Source of the DNA: Hanleya hanleyi
Lineage: Eukaryota; Mollusca; Polyplacophora; Lepidopleurida; Hanleyidae
Length of the DNA: 64,000 nucleotides
Direction of reading: 5' to 3'
Assembly (NCBI GenBank): GCA_036873755.1
Contig: JAVTVY010020314.1
Location: 1 to 64,000 of the forward strand
Below, piece by piece: positions 37,793 through 45,108 of this stretch (the stretch's first letter is position 1; each line of letters begins with the position of its first letter). A program made the position numbers and the translations under genes. Below the pieces are notes generated by a model. It saw nothing but the letters and a program-made list of their open reading frames with translations. It ran no database searches and had not been told where the DNA came from.

Positions 37793-38719
37793 TCAGTGCA
37801 CGGGTGACGCATTCAACCGATGGGGGTGATCGGTCAGCTTGGTCAGGAAAAACGTGACATTGGTTACCCACTCTACCACCCATTGAATGTTGGGGCGTTG
37901 ACGATGCGCCCATCTCAAGGGTTCCACGGTGTCCAGTATCTCCAGCATCCTCTCTAGTGACCCCCGGTTAATGATGGTGACCGGCTGGTCAAACACATGG
38001 TTGTTGGCACTAGGATAATAATACTGTAACTGGTCCGTCTTTTTGTGACGTAAGATGTACCCGAAAGCGACATTCAATGTAAAGGCCGTAGTTTGATCGT
38101 TGAAGATGGCTTCCACGTAGCTGCGTAGACAGGTGCGGTTGGTCAGTGGGAAATTGTAGATATCTTGAGGGTGGAAACAGTACCGTGTCATGGACCAATG
38201 GCGCCGATCGATGTCACTGATTGGATGGTTGTCCTGTAAGAGATCGCTAGGAACATTTATGGGCTCCACCAGAAAATGTTCGATGTTGTCAGGACTCGAA
38301 ACCGTAACGCTGGGGTCCGGCTGGATATTCAGGCTCTTCTGAACTGTGGGTATAGGCGGGCTCTCCTTCATCGCATCACCAGTGGCGTTCGTCTCCCCGG
38401 GCTTATCTTCACTGGATCTCACCTTCCGTGGCTCCTCTTCAGTAGGAAGTTGTCGCTCAAACCGTAGAGACGGACCATGAATCAACCGTTGGTGTCGCAG
38501 CAACTGACTGCGTCGTTTGAAGAGTTGATCACAATCCTCGCATGGACGCTTGGGTGGCCCATGAATTGAACGTTCGTGGCGCAGTAAAGCATCCTCCCGA
38601 TTAAATGACCATGCGCAGGTTATACAAGTATACAGTCCATCGTTGTGGGTGGAGGCCTCGTGGCGTCGTAAATTATCTAGACGAGTAAACTGCTTCTGGC
38701 AAGTTGTGCAAATGAACAT
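37793..38719 (-). CDS. C2H2 zinc-finger protein with a conserved C-terminal domain, Polinton-encoded
   Basis: This is a 308-residue protein. Three C2H2 fingers lie at the N terminus: C4-C7-H20-H25, C32-C35-H48-H53 and C60-C63-H76-H81. A charged linker (about 85-185) follows, then a C-terminal domain of about 110 residues (from RRHWSMTRYCFHPQDIYNF to VTFFLTKL) that I do not recognise. At least four decayed relatives of the gene surround the element, and two share that domain and the RQLPTEEEPR linker word or its neighbours, so the fingers and domain form one family. The role is unknown; a DNA-binding regulator acting on the element or host is plausible. It is the only leftward gene of the element. 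A TATA box lies about 50 bases before the ATG, and a stem-loop poly(A) module follows. Confidence 0.85.
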   Translation of the reverse strand: MFICTTCQKQFTRLDNLRRHEASTHNDGLYTCITCAWSFNREDALLRHERSIHGPPKRPCEDCDQLFKRRSQLLRHQRLIHGPSLRFERQLPTEEEPRKVRSSEDKPGETNATGDAMKESPPIPTVQKSLNIQPDPSVTVSSPDNIEHFLVEPINVPSDLLQDNHPISDIDRRHWSMTRYCFHPQDIYNFPLTNRTCLRSYVEAIFNDQTTAFTLNVAFGYILRHKKTDQLQYYYPSANNHVFDQPVTIINRGSLERMLEILDTVEPLRWAHRQRPNIQWVVEWVTNVTFFLTKLTDHPHRLNASPVH

Positions 38720-38765
38720 CTTGGTGGTTGACAGACTGTCTGATGAAACGGCAAGGTCGCTTCCC

Positions 38766-38772
38766 TTTTATA
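38766..38772 (-). promoter_or_regulatory. TATA box of the zinc-finger gene
   Basis: TATAAAA on the minus strand, about 50 bases upstream of the ATG at 38719. Spacing matches the other genes of the element. Confidence 0.7.
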
Positions 38773-38943
38773 GCACGCTAGCTGGTAATCTATTTTTAGC
38801 ACACTCTACTCCAAGTCGAGGATCGAGACTGGTGTACTGGTGTACGACTGAGCCGCATTGCGCGCGCGTATGAAGACCCTGATACATACCCAATGCAGGC
38901 GCAGACGCGAAGTGCCCGGATGACAGACACGGTCGTCACCGAT

Positions 38944-39043
38944 CCGAAAAGACACGGACTTTACCGAAAAGACACGGACTTTAGCGAAAAGACACGGGCT
39001 TTACCGAAAAGACACGGACGTACGCGAAAAGTCCCGAAGTTGA
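38944..39043. repeat. 20-bp direct repeats in the divergent promoter region
   Basis: CCGAAAAGACACGGACTTTA and variants repeat about five times in register. They lie between the leftward zinc-finger gene and the rightward genes. They could be iteron-like binding sites or a decayed coding repeat. Confidence 0.88.
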
Positions 39044-39046
39044 GCG

Positions 39047-39112
39047 CCATTGTGGGAAACCCCCACAGACAGGTCAGTACATGCATTCCTATGATGTTCA
39101 CGCATAATAAAA
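39047..39112 (+). terminator. Possible stem-loop and poly(A) signal without a gene
   Basis: TGTGGG (39051) can pair with CCCACA (39062-39067). AATAAAA follows at 39106. The layout resembles the other 3' modules of the element, but no rightward gene precedes it. It may be left over from a lost gene. Confidence 0.35.
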
Positions 39113-39223
39113 GGATTGATCTGTAATCTATGTTGGTGTTGTTCTCTTTTTTGGACTAACCCATCAGAATAGTACGCATCACGGACTACACCCGACGTCT
39201 AGGCGCACATGTGTGCCATGGTC

Positions 39224-39230
39224 TATAAAA
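39224..39230 (+). promoter_or_regulatory. TATA box of the small membrane protein gene
   Basis: TATAAAA 47 bases upstream of the ATG at 39277. Confidence 0.7.
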
Positions 39231-39276
39231 CACGTCTCTCGGGATCCCACCCCTTCATTTCTACGGTTGCAGAGCC

Positions 39277-39603
39277 ATGACGGAGATCCAGCCCTGTGCG
39301 ACTCGCATTTTACAGCATGCCACCGCGGTGAATTCATTCACGGGTTACCGAGCAGTGGTCCGGTCCATGTTTGCAGATGGCGACGACAACGAGGGACGAC
39401 GCCAGATCCTGAACGAGTTCACAGAAGCGGTCCTCCACAGAGTGCACTCGATGGAGAGGCGTGCCATCACTCACCACTACTGGACTATGACAGCCATCCT
39501 TGATGCTCGGGCTATGGACCACGAGCGCTCACGCCGGAACCAGCGCCGGCTGGTTGGCCTCACACTAGTCTGTGCCCTATTGACACTGGCGCTGTGGTAT
39601 TGA
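39277..39603 (+). CDS. Small single-pass membrane protein, Polinton-encoded
   Basis: This 108-residue protein is mostly helical-looking and charged up to about residue 90 (MTEIQPCATRILQHATAVNS...). It ends in one hydrophobic segment (LVGLTLVCALLTLALWY), which suggests a C-terminal membrane anchor with the N terminus in the cytosol. No homologue is recognised. A basic patch (RSRRNQRR) precedes the anchor. The ATG is preceded by a TATA box at the usual distance. The next gene's TATA box starts 10 bases after the stop codon, which supports an independent, compactly arranged transcription unit. Confidence 0.6.
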   Translation: MTEIQPCATRILQHATAVNSFTGYRAVVRSMFADGDDNEGRRQILNEFTEAVLHRVHSMERRAITHHYWTMTAILDARAMDHERSRRNQRRLVGLTLVCALLTLALWY

Positions 39604-39613
39604 CAGTGGGGAC

Positions 39614-39620
39614 TATAAAT
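39614..39620 (+). promoter_or_regulatory. TATA box of the first PC4-like gene
   Basis: TATAAAT 52 bases before the ATG at 39672. This favours that ATG over the upstream GTG at 39594 in the same frame. Confidence 0.7.
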
Positions 39621-39671
39621 ACAAGGGTCAGACACAGTGTGTGTCATTCACCGTTCGACATTGGACCAAGC

Positions 39672-40166
39672 ATGTCACCCGTCCTACGAGCCATCCTGCC
39701 CCTTACACCCCGGGTGGGGTTACACGTCTATGAAGATAAAGTTACCCTCGTGGAAGACCGTGGAGTTTGCTGGTCGCCCGCTGAGACCGTATCGAATACG
39801 GTGACGCTACACCGTGACGGCTGGACCAAATTTAAACGGGTGTTGAGCGGCGAGCTCGATGGACACGTCATCCACATAGACAATGCCATCTACGTATACC
39901 GTGGACCTTTCTTCCCACGTCTGGGCCGCTACCAAGATGCTACGCGAAGCTTCACCCCAGACCCCGATGTGTGGACAGCCTTCGAGAAAGTGGTGTCTAT
40001 CGTAGACCAGCTGTTTACACCGGACGAGCGGTCATCAGACGAGTTGGAGTGGGCTCGTGCCCTGAGAGAATCGGCGGCAGAACCCAATGAACAACTACAT
40101 GAACCCGACGACGATGCCATTGATTACCCGGCTACACTGAACCAGCCCAGTGATATGACCACCTGA
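39672..40166 (+). CDS. Small protein with two W-containing repeats, possible PC4-like fold (copy 1)
   Basis: This 164-residue protein is paralogous to the next gene: both share GWTKFKRVLSGELDG and a following strand-rich stretch ending in RGPFF. Each protein shows two blocks of a strand, then W, then an amphipathic helix (VTLHRDGWTKFKRVL and RSFTPDPDVWTAFEKVV). This resembles the end of the PC4/SUB1 single-stranded-DNA-binding fold (I-S-L-x-x-x-x-W-x-x-L). The match is by eye and short, so DNA binding is a hypothesis. The C-terminal 45 residues are acidic (SSDELEWARALRES and onwards), as in many ssDNA-binding proteins. It has its own TATA box. Confidence 0.6.
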   Translation: MSPVLRAILPLTPRVGLHVYEDKVTLVEDRGVCWSPAETVSNTVTLHRDGWTKFKRVLSGELDGHVIHIDNAIYVYRGPFFPRLGRYQDATRSFTPDPDVWTAFEKVVSIVDQLFTPDERSSDELEWARALRESAAEPNEQLHEPDDDAIDYPATLNQPSDMTT

Positions 40167-40192
40167 TCCTTTTGATCTCACGGGGTTGTCCC

Positions 40193-40200
40193 TATAAATA
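40193..40200 (+). promoter_or_regulatory. TATA box of the second PC4-like gene
   Basis: TATAAATA 40 bases upstream of the ATG at 40240. Confidence 0.7.
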
Positions 40201-40239
40201 CGAGAAACAGTCAACTCTGGTACCATTCACGTACTGACC

Positions 40240-40701
40240 ATGGCGGAGCATATGATACTGGCGTATCTCAGCTTGACCCCCGAGGTTTTCCTGCACGTGT
40301 ATGCGGATACGGTCGATATCATGGAGGAGGTGGGAGACACGGACCCTACACAACCGTGCGCGGCTCACATTCGTCTGTCCCGAGAGGGCTGGACCAAATT
40401 CAAACGGGTGTTGTCTGGTGAACTGGACGGCGACCTCATCCACTTGTGTCACGATGTGTACATCCGACGCGGCCCTTTCTTTGCCCAATTGGCTCGGCTA
40501 GATGGAGGTACAGTGCATTTTACCCTTCGCCCTGATCTATGGTCTGCATTGGAAGATGCCGTGGTAGATGTGGATGAAGTGCTTATCAAGCGGTCATCAG
40601 ACGAGTTGGACTGGTCATTTACCATGGACACTGTGAAAGCCAATGAAGAAAATCAGAAAGAAACTCTGGCCCAAGATATACCCGTTATAAATAAACGATA
40701 G
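40240..40701 (+). CDS. Small protein with two W-containing repeats, possible PC4-like fold (copy 2)
   Basis: This 153-residue protein is a tandem paralogue of the gene at 39672. It retains LSREGWTKFKRVLSGELDG, VYIRRGPFF and the acidic RSSDELDW tail. The second block (VHFTLRPDLWSALEDAVVDV) is the closer of the two to the PC4/SUB1 helix motif. The N-terminal halves have diverged more (VFLHVYADTVDIMEEVGD against VGLHVYEDKVTLVEDRG), so the two proteins may have split roles or form a heterodimer; that is inference. The TATA box of the integrase gene lies inside its last codons. Confidence 0.6.
   Translation: MAEHMILAYLSLTPEVFLHVYADTVDIMEEVGDTDPTQPCAAHIRLSREGWTKFKRVLSGELDGDLIHLCHDVYIRRGPFFAQLARLDGGTVHFTLRPDLWSALEDAVVDVDEVLIKRSSDELDWSFTMDTVKANEENQKETLAQDIPVINKR
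40686..40693 (+). promoter_or_regulatory. TATA box of the integrase gene
   Basis: TATAAATA 37 bases before the ATG at 40730. It is embedded in the 3' coding end of the preceding gene (stop at 40699-40701). Confidence 0.7.
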
Positions 40702-40729
40702 AGCCAGGGTGCATCATCATTTTGTCACC

Positions 40730-41803
40730 ATGAAGCGCTGGGAGAAGGTGCTGGATAACTTATACTACAGTCCCGACAGTCCGGCGGCCTATAGTGCATT
40801 GTCGGCTCTCTATCGAGCGGCCAAACCCCAGGGGGTACAACGTGCCCAAGCCCGAGATTGGTTAAGAAGACAAGACACCTATACCTTACATCGATCTGTC
40901 CGTCGCCATTTTCTACGGAACCGGGTCATCGTGGGAGGAATAGATGCCCAGTGGCAAGCGGATTTGGCCGATATGAGCGCCTTTGCCAAACACAACGATG
41001 AGAATCGGTATATCTTGACGTGCATCGATATCCTATCCAAGTATGCGTGGGTGGTACTCATCCGGACGAAAACGGGGGCAAATCTCATAGCGGCGTTCAA
41101 AGACATCTTCAAGACCGGGCGCAAACCTTTGTATTTGCAAACCGACGAAGGCACGGAATTCCTCAACAGACCGTTCCAAGCCTTTCTCAAGAAACAGAAG
41201 GTGTTTTTCTTCCATACGTACAACGAGACCAAGGCTTCCGTGGTGGAGAGGTTCAACAGGACATTCAAAGGCCGCATGTATAAATATTTCACCTATAAGA
41301 ATACAAGGCGGTACATCGATGTTCTCCCGAAACTGGTGAGGGGTTACAATCGAGCCTATCATCGGAGTATAGAGAGAGCCCCCATTACCGTGACCCAACG
41401 CAATGAAGCCCAAGTCCGGCGTGTCTTGTACCCCAGGCCATCGCAGCGAACGACGAAGGCGGTGTACAAGGTCGGGGACCCTGTACGGATCAGTAAAGTC
41501 AAGGGCAAGTTCGAGAAAAGTTACTTGCCCAACTGGAGCGATGAGCACTTCCTGATTAAACGGCGCCTACCCCGACAGCGGCGAGTCTATGAACTGGAAG
41601 ATCTCCAAGGGGAAACGTTGCTGGGGACGTTTTACGAGACGGAATTACAGCCTGTTGTGAAAACACAGCAAGACTACTACACGGTGGAGCAGATTTTGAA
41701 AACGGAACGTCGACGTGGCAAACTGTTTCATTTCGTGAAATGGCAAGGTTGGCCCAGTTCCTTCAATTCCTGGGTCGCGGCCAACCAGGTGAAACGACTA
41801 TAA
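40730..41803 (+). CDS. Polinton integrase (retroviral-type DDE) with C-terminal chromodomain
   Basis: This 357-residue, fully open frame encodes a DDE integrase, which joins element ends to host DNA. The catalytic triad is visible: D78 (WQADLADM), D139 (LQTDEGTEF) and E173 (SVVERFNRTF). The last two are 34 residues apart, as in retroviral integrases. The N terminus has no clear HHCC finger. After the core comes an SH3-like stretch (about 230-300, VGDPVRISKVKGKFEK). A chromodomain (about 315-355, YTVEQILKTERRRGKLFHFV, then KWQGW) presumably reads histone marks to direct insertion. The TATA box and context favour the ATG at 40730 over an upstream GTG. Polinton integrases with this layout are known from many animals. 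Its openness contrasts with the broken capsid genes. Confidence 0.93.
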   Translation: MKRWEKVLDNLYYSPDSPAAYSALSALYRAAKPQGVQRAQARDWLRRQDTYTLHRSVRRHFLRNRVIVGGIDAQWQADLADMSAFAKHNDENRYILTCIDILSKYAWVVLIRTKTGANLIAAFKDIFKTGRKPLYLQTDEGTEFLNRPFQAFLKKQKVFFFHTYNETKASVVERFNRTFKGRMYKYFTYKNTRRYIDVLPKLVRGYNRAYHRSIERAPITVTQRNEAQVRRVLYPRPSQRTTKAVYKVGDPVRISKVKGKFEKSYLPNWSDEHFLIKRRLPRQRRVYELEDLQGETLLGTFYETELQPVVKTQQDYYTVEQILKTERRRGKLFHFVKWQGWPSSFNSWVAANQVKRL

Positions 41804-41805
41804 AG
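41799..41805 (+). promoter_or_regulatory. TATA box overlapping the integrase stop codon
   Basis: TATAAAG spans the TAA stop of the integrase (41801-41803) and lies 49 bases upstream of the ATG at 41854. Confidence 0.7.
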
Positions 41806-41853
41806 CCAGACACCACTGCCGTCCTCCTTCATTCCACGTCCGACCACAGTGCT

Positions 41854-42441
41854 ATGGACAAACAGCAGCTGCCTCTGAACACAGCGTCTCCCAAAACGCG
41901 CAAAGAACAAGTCGGCTTTGGGGTGCTATTGCTAACCCTGCTGAGTGTGTTGTACGGAGGTGTGTTTTACGACGTAGCCTATGTCAGCACGTTACTTAAC
42001 CAACTGAGAACACCAGGCACCAGTGAAACCGGTCTACAGAGAGCACCAGTCGTATCGAGCCCAGTCACCACCACCACACCCCGTGTACAAGCCACGTCGA
42101 GCTCCACACCAAGCTCTACACCTACACCAAGTACGCCCACTACGTCTGAACACCCATCGGATTTCATCCCTCACAGTGAACCGACAACGACGACCCACGT
42201 TGTACCCACCACCACCATCATCATCCCTGACAGTGAACAGACAACGGCGACCGACGTTGTACCCACCACCACTCCAATTCACTCGTACGAAATTTACAAG
42301 AGCGGGTTACCACGACAACGGATACACCTCGAACCATGGACCCTGGGTGGCAGCATCCCTTCACTTGCGTCATCGCAGGACCGACGGGTTCCGGCAAAAC
42401 GCACTTCGTCAGGAAGCTCCTTCAACACGCCGACAGAATGA
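41854..42441 (+). CDS. Mucin-like single-pass membrane protein, overlapping the ATPase gene
   Basis: This 195-residue protein has a short polar N terminus (about 20 residues), one hydrophobic segment (about 20-45, VGFGVLLLTLLSVLYGGVFY), then roughly 110 residues dominated by Thr, Ser and Pro. It looks like a type II membrane protein with a heavily O-glycosylated ectodomain. The Thr-rich part includes a tandem duplication of about 60 bases at roughly 42172-42290 (HVVPTTTIIIPDSEQTTAT then DVVPTTT). The last 106 bases overlap the ATPase gene in another frame. No homologue is recognised. In a virus-like element, such a protein could sit on the particle or in host membranes, but nothing here proves that. 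It has its own TATA box. Confidence 0.6.
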   Translation: MDKQQLPLNTASPKTRKEQVGFGVLLLTLLSVLYGGVFYDVAYVSTLLNQLRTPGTSETGLQRAPVVSSPVTTTTPRVQATSSSTPSSTPTPSTPTTSEHPSDFIPHSEPTTTTHVVPTTTIIIPDSEQTTATDVVPTTTPIHSYEIYKSGLPRQRIHLEPWTLGGSIPSLASSQDRRVPAKRTSSGSSFNTPTE

Positions 42442-42944
42442 TCACCCCACCTATTGCCCGAGTTGTGTGGTGTTACGGAGAATGGCAGGAAGCGTATGCA
42501 GCAATGCCCCACATCACGTTCGTGGAAGGCCTACCCAACCTGGCCGATTTGGAACCCGACACCTTGGTGGTTCTGGATGATCTCATGGCGGAGACGGATG
42601 CACGGGTGACCCAACTCTTTACCAAAGGCAGCCATCATCGACGGCTCAGCATCATCTACATTGTGCAGAATCTGTTCAGTAAAAACAAAGAACATCGGAA
42701 TATTAGCTTAAATGCCCACTACCTGGTGGTCTTCAAAAACCCGAGAGATACCACTCAACTGCTGCACCTGGCGAGACAGATATATCCCGGCCGCACACCG
42801 TTTGCGTTGGAAGCCTTTAAAGATGCCACAACCCCTCAGCACGGGTATATGCTCTTCGACCTCAAGCAAGCCACCCCCGACCACCTTCGACTACGGACCG
42901 GCATCTTTCCCGGAGAGGCCCACCACGTGTACATGCAAAAATAA
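42336..42944 (+). CDS. Packaging ATPase (FtsK/HerA, A32-like)
   Basis: This 202-residue protein is expected to power DNA packaging into the capsid. Walker A is GPTGSGKT at residues 15-22. Walker B is LVVLDDL at 77-83. A sensor-like stretch (SIIYIVQNLFS) follows at about 107-117. The length and motif order are those of Polinton ATPases. The frame is fully open. It starts inside the preceding membrane-protein gene and probably shares that transcript, because no TATA box lies between the two. A stem-loop with a poly(A) signal follows directly after the stop codon. Confidence 0.9.
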   Translation: MDPGWQHPFTCVIAGPTGSGKTHFVRKLLQHADRMITPPIARVVWCYGEWQEAYAAMPHITFVEGLPNLADLEPDTLVVLDDLMAETDARVTQLFTKGSHHRRLSIIYIVQNLFSKNKEHRNISLNAHYLVVFKNPRDTTQLLHLARQIYPGRTPFALEAFKDATTPQHGYMLFDLKQATPDHLRLRTGIFPGEAHHVYMQK

Positions 42945-42945
42945 T

Positions 42946-43013
42946 GTAAACACACCCACAGTGGCTCCCCCAGCTGGGGTCTGTGTGTTTGATGATGGGG
43001 AATAATAAAAAGA
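42946..43013 (+). terminator. 3'-end stem-loop and poly(A) signal of the ATPase transcript
   Basis: AAACACAC (42948) pairs with GTGTGTTT (42983-42990) around GGCTCCCCCAG. GATGATGGGG and AATAATAAAA follow, with AATAAAA at 43004-43010. The loop word and the GATG-purine-AATAATAAA tail are shared with 63785-63842, and in part with the minus-strand module at 37590-37650. Confidence 0.7.
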
Positions 43014-43051
43014 ATGAATACCACAGCAGGGTTGACTTTGTCTCTGAGGTA

Positions 43052-43060
43052 GATAAAAAG
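43052..43060 (+). promoter_or_regulatory. TATA-like box of the virion gene block
   Basis: GATAAAAAG about 40 bases upstream of the ATG at 43096. It may drive the string of structural genes. Confidence 0.5.
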
Positions 43061-43095
43061 AGCAGCGTTGTGGGTTCTAGCATTAGTTGTACAGG

Positions 43096-43437
43096 ATGTC
43101 TGCGCGAGTACGGAAGCACGCTCCCACGCTCCGTGTATTGAAGACGGCCCCACCCGAGTTAGTCCGAACCATTGTACGCGGTGCGGACCCTGACCTTGTA
43201 CGCTGTCTGTGCGAGATCGGGTACAACCTGTTAAAAGGCAACGTACCACTGACTCCGGCTCAGAAGACCAAGTTGGCCAAGCATAAGACAGGTCTCCGAA
43301 CCCTAGTCCACAAGCGGGTCCCTCAAACACAAAAGAAAAAGGTGTTACAGAAAGGCGGCTTTCTCGGGGCCATCTTAGCACCGTTGGCCGCTTCCGTGTT
43401 GGGTCCAGTATTGGGTGGACTCTTCGGCCGACAATGA
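43096..43437 (+). CDS. Conserved Polinton protein with hydrophobic Gly-rich tail
   Basis: This 113-residue basic protein has a helical first part (ELVRTIVRGADPDLVRCLCE), then LTPAQKTKLAKHKTGLRTLV, a Lys-rich patch (QTQKKKVLQKGG) and a C-terminal hydrophobic Gly/Ala/Leu segment (GGFLGAILAPLAASVLGPVL). Similar small proteins accompany Polinton capsid genes in many aquatic invertebrates (recalled, not searched). The amphipathic or membrane-active tail is reminiscent of adenovirus minor proteins, but the role is not established. The ATG at 43096 is preferred over the TTG at 43087. The stop overlaps the next start in the form ATGA. Confidence 0.7.
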   Translation: MSARVRKHAPTLRVLKTAPPELVRTIVRGADPDLVRCLCEIGYNLLKGNVPLTPAQKTKLAKHKTGLRTLVHKRVPQTQKKKVLQKGGFLGAILAPLAASVLGPVLGGLFGRQ

Positions 43438-44300
43438 ACCACACGAAAAAAATGGTCCTCGTCGAACCACGGTTCCTGCAAAACCTCCAATCACCCTACC
43501 CTGTCCCACCTACGGTGAAGACCATAAACAGCCTCGATGGAGAGATGCAACAGATCTTACAGAGACCGGGGTTAAGCGACAGTGAGAAAGTACAACGGTA
43601 CAATGAGACGCTTCAACGGTACATGACGTTCATGGACCAATACAAAACTGGCTCTACCCCAGGAACAGCACCACCACCACCACCACCACCACCACCACGT
43701 GACAGACCGCCGACCTCAGCACCGTTCCAACAGCCGCCATTACCAGGGGTAGCCCCCACAGCCCCACAGTGGGTGGAAGACGAAGTGCTGAAGAGTGTAC
43801 CTGCATCGTTGAAGAAACAAGCTGGCCTGGTATTACAACGGATGAAACAGAATCCTAACATGACTTGGAATGATAAAGGCGAGCTCCTGGTACAGAATCA
43901 GGTGGTCCCGGGGACCCACATGACGGATTTAGTGAATGACCTGATGCGTCAACGCAGGTCGCACACGGATCCTCGAGGATGGGAAGTCTTCGCTCAAGGC
44001 TTGAAAGACATGCATGTACCACAGGAATTGGTGGGGAACCCCCACCGCTGGGCCTTTATGCAGCGTGACTCACCGACTCGTGCACCACGACTCTCACCAC
44101 AACCTTCTTGGGAAGCCGACTGGGAACCGGAGTCACCCCCCAAAACTCCACCACCACCACAACGGGCACCTTCTTTTCAAACCTTTAAAAAACCACCCTT
44201 GATCAGGACACCCCACATCTCGAGAGCCGTGACACGTAGCAAGTCAACGCGACGAACACGACGCCGGACACAACCGCCCAAGGCCTGGAACACCTATTAA
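43434..44300 (+). CDS. Pro-rich conserved Polinton virion-type protein
   Basis: This 288-residue protein starts MNHTKKMVLVEPRFLQNL. A conserved-looking N-terminal part (INSLDGEMQQILQRPGLSDS) and a helix with NETLQRYMTF precede a polyproline run (about 78-88). A second structured part (about 110-205, WVEDEVLKSVPASLKKQAGL and WNDKGELLVQNQVVPGT) follows. The tail is Pro-, Ser- and Arg-rich and very basic (RSKSTRRTRRRTQPPK). It resembles an uncharacterised protein usually found between the small hydrophobic-tail protein and the minor capsid in Polintons. The basic tail suggests DNA or capsid contact inside particles (inference). Its start overlaps the previous stop. Confidence 0.7.
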   Translation: MNHTKKMVLVEPRFLQNLQSPYPVPPTVKTINSLDGEMQQILQRPGLSDSEKVQRYNETLQRYMTFMDQYKTGSTPGTAPPPPPPPPPRDRPPTSAPFQQPPLPGVAPTAPQWVEDEVLKSVPASLKKQAGLVLQRMKQNPNMTWNDKGELLVQNQVVPGTHMTDLVNDLMRQRRSHTDPRGWEVFAQGLKDMHVPQELVGNPHRWAFMQRDSPTRAPRLSPQPSWEADWEPESPPKTPPPPQRAPSFQTFKKPPLIRTPHISRAVTRSKSTRRTRRRTQPPKAWNTY

Positions 44301-44302
44301 AA
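44295..44302 (+). promoter_or_regulatory. TATA-like box overlapping the previous stop codon
   Basis: TATTAAAA includes the TAA stop at 44298-44300 and precedes the ATG at 44334 by about 32 bases. Confidence 0.4.
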
Positions 44303-44333
44303 CCAACAGCAGCAGCAGGACAGCTCAGTCGCC

Positions 44334-45108
44334 ATGTTTTACCAGTAACAGTTCGCTGGATGTGTTTCCTGACAACACCGTGGCCAAGTACGTCACCCAG
44401 TTACCACAACCGTTACATTTACCTGGACGCTGGGAATGTGGCCTCGTGGATATCCAATACCCTTACTCGTGGTAGAACGTGCGAGCCAATGAAGTGTGGT
44501 ACGAGGTGACCTACGAAGGCAAAAACACCCGACTCACCCTGCCCGAAGGCCAATACGATACCCCCAAGGAGTTCATGGGTGGGCTGTCAAGACTGATGCA
44601 TTATAAGGCTCTACGGGATGTCACGAATACTTCAAAACCCATCAAATCCTATCCCTTCAAGAATCACGTGGACTTCGATTACAACGCACACAACGACAAG
44701 GCAGAGCTTATCGTGACCGGCAAGGCGAGTGTCGTACTGAGTCCTATCCTACAGCAAATGTTGGGTTTCGATCTAAAGACGTTCGCTGGTCCCACCGCCC
44801 ACCAAGGCGAGATCCCGATGGATATGAAGTCGGGTATGTACGGACTCTACGTCTACTCGGACGTAGTCGACAACCACATCGTGGGCGATATCAACACACC
44901 TCTGTTACGGGTGGTCCCAAAAAAGACGTATGGAGGTCAAGTCACCCACAGTTTCACCCACATGCTCTACTTGCCCGTACGACAAACTGACATCAACACG
45001 ATCACGGTGGATATAAGAGATGACACGGGACGACCGGTGGCATTCGAACGAGGAAGAGTGGTGCTGACACTTCATTTTCGACAAGCACGTGCTCCCCACT
45101 TTGCATAA
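44334..45108 (+). pseudogene. Minor capsid (penton-type) protein gene, broken
   Basis: The ATG at 44334 is followed by a stop after four codons. The conserved reading frame (SNSSLDVFPDN, PGRWECGLVDIQYPYSW) begins one frame over at about 44344. That frame then meets an in-frame TAG at 44473-44475 before continuing openly to the TAA at 45106-45108 (EVWYEVTYEGKNTRL, YNAHNDKAELIVTGKA, MKSGMYGLYVYSDVV). The size and position match the Polinton minor capsid or penton protein, predicted as a single jelly roll. Identification rests on gene order and remembered similarity. Two lesions mean this copy cannot give the full-length product by ordinary translation. Confidence 0.7.

Noticed and set aside
41033..41548. 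171-codon minus-strand frame across the integrase gene
   Set aside because: It mirrors a strongly conserved plus-strand gene and has no recognisable content of its own.
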